Assembly: GCA_003228965.1 (NCBI GenBank) | Contig: QIGP01000416.1 | Location: 1-5,686 of the forward strand | Source: Gammaproteobacteria bacterium | GTDB taxonomy: Bacteria; Pseudomonadota; Gammaproteobacteria; Steroidobacterales; SZUA-146 | Direction: 5' to 3' | DNA: 5,686 bases | Shown: positions 1 to 5,686 of the stretch, piece by piece | Position numbering within the stretch: position 1 is the stretch's first letter | How the letters are laid out: each line of letters opens with the position of its first letter | The notes under the pieces: generated by a model | Told to the model about the DNA's origin: nothing | What the model saw: only the letters and a program-made list of their open reading frames with translations | Databases searched by the model: none | Position numbers and translations under genes: made by a program

Positions 1-970
1 CCGGTATATCGAATTGCTGATTAGCCATGAGTCGCGGCCAGGCTTTGTACAGGTCAAAATCGTGTGCGTAGGAAAGCAGAGTACAAATCTGGGCGCCTGG
101 CGGCCGGGCACCGACTTCCGAGATGGCAATGTTGCCGTCGGCAAAACGAAACCACTCCGTGTGACTGAGTCCTGTTTCTAAACCGAGTGCTTTTACCGCC
201 GCATAGCCTTTTTCGCGAATAGAGTCGTATTCGGTACCTGAAATGTCTCGCGGCAACATGACCACCCACTGGATCCATTCGCTCTCCATGACTTCAAGAG
301 GTGAGGGCAGGTAACGTGAAATGGAGTGCCAGACCGGTTCGCCGTTGATAAAGACGCTATCAAACGAATGTTCCGTGCCGCGCACAAATTCTTCGAACTG
401 GGCAGGATAGTGCGGGTTGGGTGGATGCTTGTGCAGCCATTTTTCAAGGTCGCCACCGTTATCAAGTCGGTAGGTCGCTTTGCCGCCTGCACCGTCAGCG
501 GGTTTTGCTACGACCGGAAAGCCAACTTTATTGACAAACTTCACGGCGCTGTCCCGGTCACCGACCTGAGCGTGGCGGGCACACGGTATGTCGTTGGCCC
601 TTAACACGTCTTTCATTCGGGACTTATCCCGGAAATTAATCGCAGCATCGATCGAGAGTCCGTCGATACCAAGCACTTCACGCGCTTGCGCAAGCGGAAC
701 CTGAAGTTGTTCCAGTGCAGCAATGTAGGCGACTGCTTCGCCGTGTTGCGCCTGTAGCTGTCTAGCTGCGTCTGCTAGTTGCTGTGGGTCGAGTCCGTTA
801 TCAATACGCCAGTGGCCAGCCAAGCCGTGACGAATGTCGTCGGGCAGTTTTTCGGCAGGGTCCTGGCTAACAAGGGTTAGCCGGGTATTCGGTAGCTGCA
901 GAGCACCGCGCAGGAAACGCAAGGTAGCGTCCATAAAAAACGGGGCGGCAAAAATGACGTGTTGGGACAT
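1..970 (-). CDS. ATP-grasp domain protein, partial (C-terminus beyond window start)
   Basis: The reverse strand is open from an ATG at 970 to the window edge, giving 323 codons without a stop. The protein begins MSQHVIFAAPFF. Residues 1 to about 108 look like the alpha/beta pre-ATP-grasp domain. From about 110 the ATP-grasp fold is recognisable: NFRDKSRMKDVLRANDIPCAR (112-132, abridged here: R114, D115, K116, K120), the lysine strand GFPVVAKPADGAGGKAT (150-166, K156 probably contacting ATP), EEFVRGTEHSFD (193-204) and SEVGARPPG (294-302), where E295 and R299 match the metal- and phosphate-binding residues. Proteins of this superfamily join a carboxylate to an amine or thiol through an acyl-phosphate. 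The substrate cannot be read from the sequence. The start is chosen because it opens the first beta strand; no clear Shine-Dalgarno sequence precedes it. The gene diverges from everything to its right. It does not resemble the RimK-like ligase at the other end beyond the shared fold. The superfamily call is firm; the function is unknown. Confidence 0.92.
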   Translation of the reverse strand, partial: MSQHVIFAAPFFMDATLRFLRGALQLPNTRLTLVSQDPAEKLPDDIRHGLAGHWRIDNGLDPQQLADAARQLQAQHGEAVAYIAALEQLQVPLAQAREVLGIDGLSIDAAINFRDKSRMKDVLRANDIPCARHAQVGDRDSAVKFVNKVGFPVVAKPADGAGGKATYRLDNGGDLEKWLHKHPPNPHYPAQFEEFVRGTEHSFDSVFINGEPVWHSISRYLPSPLEVMESEWIQWVVMLPRDISGTEYDSIREKGYAAVKALGLETGLSHTEWFRFADGNIAISEVGARPPGAQICTLLSYAHDFDLYKAWPRLMANQQFDIP

Positions 971-1438
971 AATGGATACTTGTAAGAGCTTATTTTTATT
1001 ATGCAGTTCCAGCTGCCAAGACACCAGCGCGACTAGGGGTCAAGTCTACTCATAATTCATTTTTAGGCGTTGAGGGGCACGGGTCCACCTCAGTGCGGTA
1101 ATGCGAAAAGGCGAGTCTGATCAGTTTACGTTCATTTATTCTCGCCTGTTGAAAATGAGAAATGGGTGAACTTGACCAAGGTAACAGGCGTTCTATCGGT
1201 TCCAGGTTAACTTCAGGTGACCTGCCTCTTCGAAGCCTTACGGTCGGACCCTCTATTCAAGCGATAGATTTTCCCCGACCGATTGCACAGTAGCATGGTG
1301 TTCTGACCGAATACAAAGGGGGGCGGTTAAGCCGTTGTGAATGTAAGTTTGAGTGCGAGTGTTCCGAGTATTGTCGCGGCGACTTTAGGTGCAATCTGTC
1401 CGAGCCATTGTTTACCTTTAAGCCGGTGTGCCATTGCA
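971..1438. other. Intergenic region without a credible gene
   Basis: No frame on either strand gives a protein I recognise. Short open frames here have no family motifs and no ribosome binding site. An ATG at 1337 is in frame with the aminotransferase remnant that follows, but the 34 codons it adds (1337-1438) do not resemble the N-terminal half of that family. I take them as unrelated or decayed sequence. The segment probably holds the promoter of the minus-strand ATP-grasp gene, since the DNA just upstream of its ATG is A/T-rich (about 985-1002), but I cannot assign a convincing -35/-10 pair. It also carries the inverted repeats listed separately. Confidence 0.6.
1071..1281. repeat. Cluster of short inverted repeats, two of them overlapping
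   Basis: Four perfect short inverted repeats can be read directly. TGAGG (1071-1075) pairs with CCTCA (1088-1092). AGGCGAG (1109-1115) pairs with CTCGCCT (1141-1147). CGCCTGTT (1143-1150) pairs with AACAGGCG (1183-1190). CGGTCGG (1241-1247) pairs with CCGACCG (1275-1281). The second and third share bases 1143-1147, so only one of them can form at a time if the region is transcribed. Loops of 25-32 bases make each stem weak alone, and no T-run follows, so these are not ordinary intrinsic terminators. They may be chance, remnants of decayed DNA, or part of a regulatory leader. The repeats are real; a function is not shown. Confidence 0.4.
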
Positions 1439-1788
1439 GCGCTCAAGAAAAACAAACCGATGTGGGCGGTTATGGCGCACTGGGAAACAGGAAGCGGTCA
1501 TATAAACGACGTTCAGGGGTTTAGCCAGGCGTGTGAAGCCCACGGCGTTCTTGGTATTGTCGATGCTGTTTCAAGTTTGGGCATTGCCGATTTCATCATT
1601 GACGACTACCCAGGCGTTGTTGCGTGGGCATCTTGCCCGCAAAAGGAGTGCTGAGTCTTCCGTTGACCTATGCGCCGGTAAGTTTTCGTGACGAATTTAT
1701 TGAAGTCATTGCGAAGCGCGGCTGCCACACTTACGTGCATCATCCAATTTTGGAGGCACGGCAATGGAACTTTACTATCAGGCCGTAA
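1439..1788 (+). pseudogene. Class-V aminotransferase remnant (alanine-glyoxylate/serine-pyruvate type), frameshifted
   Basis: Translation from 1439 gives a clear central segment of the class-V PLP-dependent aminotransferases: MAHWETGSGHINDV, then EAHGVLGIVDAVSSLG and PGVVAWASCPQK. The aspartate of VDAVSS (codon 1562-1564) is the residue that normally bonds the PLP pyridine nitrogen, and the lysine of PQK (1643-1645) is the expected Schiff-base lysine. Right there the frame is lost: it stops at TGA 1652-1654. Homology-like sequence resumes one frame over as KGVLSLPLTYAPVSFRDEF (from 1642) and runs through RGCHTYVHHPILEARQWNFT to TAA 1786-1788. The simplest cause is loss of one A from the run at 1641-1644. 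About 130-160 N-terminal residues and the C-terminal domain are missing. The intact enzyme would move an amino group between small amino and oxo acids; this copy cannot. Family assignment is from recalled motifs; the exact substrate is unknown. Confidence 0.75.
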
Positions 1789-2560
1789 GCACTTCAGTCA
1801 CGCAAGCGAAGACTTGCATCACCATCTCGGAGTGTCGGCGTTTGCTGAGTACACCGTAGCTGCACGTCAGTCGGTTGTGAAGATAGATTTCGAATTCTCT
1901 CTTGAAATTGCGGCGGTGTTTGGCTGCGCTGTTATGACCGGTGTTGGTGCCATTCTTAATACCGCAGAACTCAAGCCCGGTGCGAGCTGCGCCGTATTTG
2001 GAATGGGCGGAGTGGGTTTGAGTTCCGTTATGGGCGCACGTGCCGCTGGTGCGTATCCCATTATCGCCATTGATGTGCTCGACGACAAATTGGCCATTGC
2101 GAAAGACGTGGGTGCAACGCACGTGGTTAATGCTGCGAAGGACAATCCTGTCGAAGCCATCCGCGACGTTACCGGTGGTGGTGCCGACTACTGTATTGAA
2201 GTGGTCGGTAGCGAGCAGGTTCTACTACAAGCCTATGAATCGTCGGCGCGAGGTGGAACTACGGTTACCGTGGGGCTACCTCACCCGGGCAAGATGCTGA
2301 CCCTGTCAGCGGTGTCTCTGGTGGCTGATGAAAAGACGATAAAGGGTTCGTATATGGGGTTAGGCCGAGTCCTGCAATTCCATATGTGTGGCGAAACGGT
2401 CACGCCCCTTACCTATCTGTCTACCTTATGGTTCGCCACTGGCGGGGAGCTTGAATGCTTGCCGGTTGTTGCCGCTGTAACTAAAGGCCGTGGGATCAAT
2501 CGATTAACGCTTTTTGCACTCTCACCGTCGATTGGAAAAGTACATGTGTTTGAGATTTAA
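1688..2560 (+). pseudogene. Zinc-dependent alcohol dehydrogenase (MDR) remnant, truncated at both ends
   Basis: The frame is open from ATG 1688 to TAA 2558-2560 (290 codons), but only about 1814-2360 looks like a medium-chain dehydrogenase. That part starts at HHLGVSAFAEY (residues 45-55), has GCAVMTGVGA (79-88) with C80 at the place of the third zinc ligand, the nucleotide-binding GMGGVG loop (105-110), IAIDVLDDK (127-134) with D129 likely binding NAD ribose, and ends near KTIKGSYMG (216-224). The GroES-like catalytic domain, with the first zinc ligands and the structural-zinc cysteines, is absent. The first 42 residues are out-of-frame sequence that overlaps the aminotransferase remnant. 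After residue 224 the usual C-terminal motif (small residues, then an LPV-type segment) is not clear, so the last 66 codons look decayed or replaced. An NAD-binding fragment could be made, but oxidoreductase activity is not expected. It would easily be mis-annotated as an intact dehydrogenase. Confidence 0.72.
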
Positions 2561-2679
2561 ATCAATTGTAATCAATAGCTTAAAAAGGCTTCTGGTTCCA
2601 TCACTGGTGCCTTTGCTACCAACCCGTGTGCCCGTGCTAACTACAGTAGAGCGTGAGGGTCTCATTCCTCAAATATTAC
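2561..2679. other. Short spacer between dehydrogenase remnant and operon
   Basis: A frame open from 2514 runs through here into the retropepsin gene, but the residues it would add have no family resemblance and would bury the signal peptide, so I treat the stretch as non-coding. I see no terminator hairpin with a T-run after the dehydrogenase remnant. Read-through from upstream into the operon is therefore possible. Confidence 0.5.
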
Positions 2680-2714
2680 GGATTATGTCACCAAGCATTA
2701 GGTATACTTTTGCG
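2680..2714 (+). promoter_or_regulatory. Candidate sigma-70 -10 element next to the retropepsin start
   Basis: TATACT at 2703-2708 matches the -10 consensus at five of six positions. It ends six bases before the ATG at 2715, which would place transcription start at or next to that codon. The -35 position (about 2680-2685, GGATTA) is poor. No strong ribosome binding site precedes either ATG at 2685 or ATG at 2715. If real, the promoter would give a leaderless or nearly leaderless message and would rule out the 2685 start. The main transcript could equally begin further upstream. Low confidence. Confidence 0.25.
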
Positions 2715-3635
2715 ATGCAAACCCCCCGAGTGCACCGGACGCCAAGCCGATTGAGTTACTTACTGCTGGCGTTACTGCTGACACTACCCTTTAGCGCAGC
2801 AGGCGACCCTGTTTCTAACGCGTCATCCACTTCCAATGCTGAACAGGGCAACGAAGAGCAAGGTGACGCCTCGGAATCTGAGGACCTTTTCAAGCCACAC
2901 ACGTTTGGCTGGATAGAACATGTCATTCTCTCCCCTGAACTTCGCTGGAAGCTCGACGCGAAACTGGATACCGGTGCCGACACATCGTCGTTGGACGCAC
3001 ACAATATTCGTCGCGTTAGATACAAGGGTCAGAGCTACGTGCGGTTTTCTATCAAAAACCCTGAAAGCGATAAGATGGTATCGCTGCGCCGACCCTACAT
3101 AAGGACGGTAAGAATACGCAAACACAGCGGCAATCATCAGCGTCGACGCGTCGTGCTGATGACCGTGTGTTTGGGAAGCGCGGAACGCACTATCGAAGTG
3201 ACGTTGACTGATCGTGAGTTTTTTGACTACCCCATGTTACTGGGAAGGAGTGCGCTTTCAGGATTGGCCGTGGTCAACCCTATGGCGACCTACACGACTG
3301 AACCTGACTGCAAAACCAGATTTGATCAGGACGCCGAGAGCGATGATGAAATGGCCTTGGCAAATGAAAAACCAGGCTCCGATATTGCGACCGCCTCTGC
3401 ACAAAACAAAGAGTTGTCAGCCGATAAAACCCCAATCGATAAAAAAGAAGATACCGCGCTTGATAAGAAACGGGCAGGCGATGAAAAACCTAAAGGTATT
3501 TCCACCAGAGCAACGAGTGGCGAGGAGTCGGCGAGTTTGAGTACACAGAACGCGTTTTGCGCCGCTTCTGAACGACAGTCCGTAACTTGTCCGCAAGTTA
3601 GCCAGTCGTCAGATGGTTGCTATGTTTGTTCGTAA
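2715..3635 (+). CDS. Exported retropepsin-like protease ('putative ATP-dependent zinc protease' family) with long C-terminal tail
   Basis: From ATG 2715 this is 306 residues. Residues 1-29 form a good Sec signal peptide: basic start (RVHRTPSR), hydrophobic LSYLLLALLLTLPF, then SAA as a likely cleavage site. An acidic, low-complexity linker follows (about 31-59). The core, about 64-195, begins FGWIEHVILSPELRWKLDAK, carries the aspartic-protease signature DTGA (85-88) in KLDTGADTSSLDA, then VRFSIKNPE, and closes with FDYPMLLGRSALSG (about 170-183). These are hallmarks of the retropepsin-like family named ATP-dependent zinc protease in databases; the D-T-G motif argues for aspartic-type catalysis, probably as a dimer. 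Residues 200-306 are an unusual charged, Lys/Asp/Glu-rich tail ending in a cysteine-containing stretch. An in-frame ATG at 2685 would add ten residues and an over-long n-region, so 2715 is preferred. Its end overlaps the next gene, indicating an operon. Likely acts in the periplasm; the substrate is unknown. Confidence 0.88.
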   Translation: MQTPRVHRTPSRLSYLLLALLLTLPFSAAGDPVSNASSTSNAEQGNEEQGDASESEDLFKPHTFGWIEHVILSPELRWKLDAKLDTGADTSSLDAHNIRRVRYKGQSYVRFSIKNPESDKMVSLRRPYIRTVRIRKHSGNHQRRRVVLMTVCLGSAERTIEVTLTDREFFDYPMLLGRSALSGLAVVNPMATYTTEPDCKTRFDQDAESDDEMALANEKPGSDIATASAQNKELSADKTPIDKKEDTALDKKRAGDEKPKGISTRATSGEESASLSTQNAFCAASERQSVTCPQVSQSSDGCYVCS

Positions 3636-5157
3636 ACAAGTCATCATACTATCTACGCTACTCACACTAGTTGGAGCGGGGTTGTTCTCATACAAAGCGT
3701 TTCAACTGGGCTTGCCTCTTAAGCAAAATGAGAGTTCGCAAGTGTGGACGGTCGAAGCGCGACTGAGTTTCAAGGGGCAGGGTGGTCCTGTGAAGGCTCA
3801 AATGCGCCTTCCAAAGAATCTGCCCGGGCTTGGTGTGCTTAACGAGAACTTTGTTTCCAGAGGTTTTGGTTTGAGTACGCAGGAGTACGAAGAAGAGGAA
3901 CGACTTGCATTTTGGTCGCTGCGTCGCGCCCGCGGACCACAAGCCGTTTACTACCGCCTATCCGTATTTCAAAATGCCAACTCGATAGGGGAAAGAGAGG
4001 CCCCGGGTTTCCCGCAAGTTCCACAACTCGAAGAGCCGTATTCAACCGCGCTTCAAGAACTTGTTAGCGATGCCCGAGAACGCTCTGCCGACATTGCGTC
4101 ATTTACCTCTCAAATGTTGCGACACATTAATAGCCCGACGCCTGAAGAAAACGTTATGCTTTTTTTGGGCGCAAACACAAGTGCGATCAAAAAAGCCAAA
4201 GTCGCTCAGACCTTGCTTGCAGGAGCCAGAATTCCAACTCAAATAGCACAAGGATTTGAGCTGCGAGATGATCCGCACGTAACCGCAATCAGACCTTGGC
4301 TTGAGGTACACAATGGCGAGAAATGGCTTTCGTTCGACGTTCAAACGGGCGTACAGTTTTCGCGAGAACGCCACCTCACCTGGTTTTACGGTGATCAAGA
4401 TCTTGTGACAGTTAGCGGCGCACGCAACATCGAAACTGAAATATTTCTGCGTAAAGAAATGATTGACAGTATTGCGATTGCCGAACAGCGTGCCACCAGT
4501 ATGGGTTCTCACGCCGTTGAGTTTTCACTGTTCAATTTGCCTATTCGAACTCAAGCCGTTTACAGCGTACTGCTTATGATCCCCATTGGCGCGCTGGTCA
4601 TGGTGCTAATGAGAAACGTCATTGGCGTGCCGACGTTCGGTACGTTTACGCCCATCCTTGTCGCGTTGGCTTTTCGGGAAACGCAGCTTCTGTATGGAAT
4701 TTTGCTGTTCTCGTTTGTTGTCGCACTGGGCTTACTCGTCCGTTTCTATTTCGAGAAGCTGCGCCTGCTACTGGTGCCACGCCTTGCGGCGGTCCTCACG
4801 GTTGTTGTCTTGCTGTTTGTCGTGATTAGTATTTTAAGCAACAGGCTCGACCTCGAGACCGGTTTGTCGGTGGCGCTGTTTCCTATGGTCATTCTCACTA
4901 TGGTGATCGAGCGCATGTCCATTGTGTGGGAAGAACGCGGATCTGGTGCAGCTATGTCCGAAGGTTTTGGAAGTTTGCTTGTTGCCACGGCGGCCTATCT
5001 TGTGATGAGTATCGACCAGCTTGAGTATTTGCTATTCGCATTCCCCGAACTGTTGCTTCTGGTGTTGGCGTTGTGTCTACTAATGGGTCGCTACACCGGT
5101 TTCCGGGCCTCGGAACTGATTCGCTTCAGAACGCTGGCCGAGACCAAATCGTCATGA
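3613..5157 (+). CDS. Inactive transglutaminase-like domain fused to seven transmembrane helices
   Basis: This is a 514-residue protein. Residues 9-26 form an N-terminal membrane anchor. Residues about 27-312 are soluble and probably outside the cytoplasm, including a transglutaminase-like fold around 140-260 (AKVAQTLLAGARIPTQIAQGF, then RPWLEVHNGEKWLSFDVQTG). The soluble part has no cysteine at all, and the usual catalytic histidine is replaced by R227; only the aspartate (D242) remains. It should therefore bind rather than cut or crosslink. Seven hydrophobic segments follow: about 313-333, 340-355, 358-378, 390-408, 415-432, 450-466 and 471-491. GVPTFGTFTPILVALAFRET (338-357) between the first and third is the most family-like stretch. 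The start overlaps the retropepsin gene by 23 bases (14 if ATG 3622 is used), implying translational coupling. The family is a standard partner of the retropepsin and ligase beside it. Transport or sensing of the ligase product is inference. Confidence 0.92.
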   Translation: MVAMFVRKQVIILSTLLTLVGAGLFSYKAFQLGLPLKQNESSQVWTVEARLSFKGQGGPVKAQMRLPKNLPGLGVLNENFVSRGFGLSTQEYEEEERLAFWSLRRARGPQAVYYRLSVFQNANSIGEREAPGFPQVPQLEEPYSTALQELVSDARERSADIASFTSQMLRHINSPTPEENVMLFLGANTSAIKKAKVAQTLLAGARIPTQIAQGFELRDDPHVTAIRPWLEVHNGEKWLSFDVQTGVQFSRERHLTWFYGDQDLVTVSGARNIETEIFLRKEMIDSIAIAEQRATSMGSHAVEFSLFNLPIRTQAVYSVLLMIPIGALVMVLMRNVIGVPTFGTFTPILVALAFRETQLLYGILLFSFVVALGLLVRFYFEKLRLLLVPRLAAVLTVVVLLFVVISILSNRLDLETGLSVALFPMVILTMVIERMSIVWEERGSGAAMSEGFGSLLVATAAYLVMSIDQLEYLLFAFPELLLLVLALCLLMGRYTGFRASELIRFRTLAETKSS

Positions 5158-5164
5158 GTACCTG

Positions 5165-5686
5165 ATGTTCTTTGCAAGCCCCGGTAAGTTGCGTAAGACG
5201 GGCGTTATTGGCATTAACAAACGTAATGCCGATTGCATCATGCGCTATAACGAGCGCAGGCTATATCCTCTTGTTGACAATAAAATATTGACCAAGACGT
5301 TGGCCCAGGAAGCGGGTATGGCTGTGCCGGAACTTTACGCGGTAGTCGAAACGCAGTACGACGTCGGTCGACTGCAAGACATACTCTCGAAACACGATCA
5401 GTTTGTGATGAAGCCGGCGCACGGCAGTGGCGGCGACGGCATTTTGGTTGTGAGCAAGGTAACGCCGAAAGGGTTACGTCGACACGACGGGACCAACATG
5501 AGTTTTGATGAGGCGCGCTACCACGCCTCTACAACGTTGAGTGGGCAGTACAGCCTGGGTGGTCTTCCAGACAAGCTCATGGTGGAGTACCGGGTATTGT
5601 TTGATCCGTTGTTTGAAAAAATATCCTACCAAGGGGTGCCAGATATTCGCGTTATTGTTTTTCGTGGTTACCCCATAATGTCTATG
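5165..5686 (+). CDS. RimK-like alpha-L-glutamate ligase-type ATP-grasp protein, partial (N-terminal 174 codons)
   Basis: The frame is open from ATG 5165 to the window end. It begins MFFASPGKLRKTGVIGINKR and continues with NADCIMRYNERRLYPLVDNK (21-40), the family's N-terminal signature. Next come KTLAQEAGMAVPELY (44-58), the ATP-binding strand QFVMKPAHGSGGDGILVV (79-96) with K83 and the flexible glycine loop, VEYRVLFDP (140-148), and DIRVIVF (160-166) entering the central sheet. The metal-binding E/N residues lie beyond the window; homologues are about 310-330 residues as I recall, so roughly half is present. The enzyme is expected to ligate an amino acid, by name glutamate, to a carboxylate using ATP in the cytoplasm; the acceptor is unknown. 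It starts 7 bases after the stop of the 7TM gene. An ATG overlapping that stop (5154) is followed at once by a stop, so it is not the start. Any ribosome binding site is weak, consistent with coupling to the upstream gene. Confidence 0.9.
   Translation, partial: MFFASPGKLRKTGVIGINKRNADCIMRYNERRLYPLVDNKILTKTLAQEAGMAVPELYAVVETQYDVGRLQDILSKHDQFVMKPAHGSGGDGILVVSKVTPKGLRRHDGTNMSFDEARYHASTTLSGQYSLGGLPDKLMVEYRVLFDPLFEKISYQGVPDIRVIVFRGYPIMSM

Noticed and set aside
529..560. TTGACA at about 530-535 as a promoter -35 element
   Set aside because: It lies within the ATP-grasp coding sequence and no suitable -10 follows at 16-18 bases.
326..604. Plus-strand open frame of 92 codons
   Set aside because: It lies inside the minus-strand ATP-grasp gene, whose motifs are clear, and has no family resemblance or ribosome binding site.
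834..1055. Plus-strand open frame of 73 codons covering the start of the ATP-grasp gene
   Set aside because: Mostly antisense to real coding sequence; the product shows no recognisable motif.
1200..1225. SoxR/MerR-type operator
   Set aside because: The GTTAAC-centred sequence only loosely resembles such operators, with no matching -35/-10 at the required spacing and no regulator gene in view.
1640..1788. Programmed frameshift in the aminotransferase instead of a mutation
   Set aside because: The shifted frame still lacks the C-terminal domain and the N-terminal half is missing, so no complete enzyme could result.
2514..2714. Extension of the retropepsin gene to ATG 2514
   Set aside because: It would put 67 unrelated residues before a good signal peptide and overlap the end of the dehydrogenase remnant.
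971..2714. Insertion sequence, integrase, CRISPR array or tRNA in the decayed region
   Set aside because: I found no transposase or integrase motifs, no matched terminal repeats, no regularly spaced repeats and no cloverleaf-like sequence.

Overview
The window looks like part of a proteobacterial chromosome, most likely from a gammaproteobacterium. That guess rests on the right-hand gene set and a roughly balanced base composition; there is no rRNA or other taxonomic marker, so the lineage is inferred. Both ends cut through genes.

Layout: (1) 1-970, minus strand: the N-terminal 323 codons of an ATP-grasp carboxylate-amine/thiol ligase-like protein of unknown substrate. (2) 971-1438: no credible gene. 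This stretch has several short inverted repeats and a 9-bp near-repeat spaced by 40 bp. (3) 1439-2560, plus strand: two decayed genes end to end. The first is the middle of a class-V (alanine-glyoxylate type) aminotransferase with a one-base deletion at its PLP lysine. The second is a zinc-dependent medium-chain dehydrogenase that has kept its Rossmann domain but lost its catalytic domain and its normal C-terminus. (4) 2561-2714: a short spacer with a possible -10 element right before the next gene. (5) 2715-5686, plus strand: a compact three-gene operon. It encodes an exported retropepsin-like protease (DTGA motif, 'putative ATP-dependent zinc protease' family), a membrane protein with an inactive transglutaminase-like domain plus seven C-terminal membrane segments, and a RimK-like alpha-L-glutamate-ligase-type ATP-grasp enzyme cut by the window end. 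The first two genes overlap, and 7 bases separate the second from the third.

The operon is the most interesting content. From memory, this triad is known from comparative genomics of amidoligases, but its chemistry is poorly defined. The likely logic (inference) is that the cytoplasmic ligase adds an amino acid such as glutamate to a peptide or other acceptor, the 7TM/transglutaminase-fold protein binds or transports the product or senses it across the membrane, and the exported aspartic-protease-like protein processes it outside the cytoplasm. A second, unrelated-looking ATP-grasp gene lies divergently on the other side of the pseudogene patch. Whether it belongs to the same pathway cannot be told from this window.
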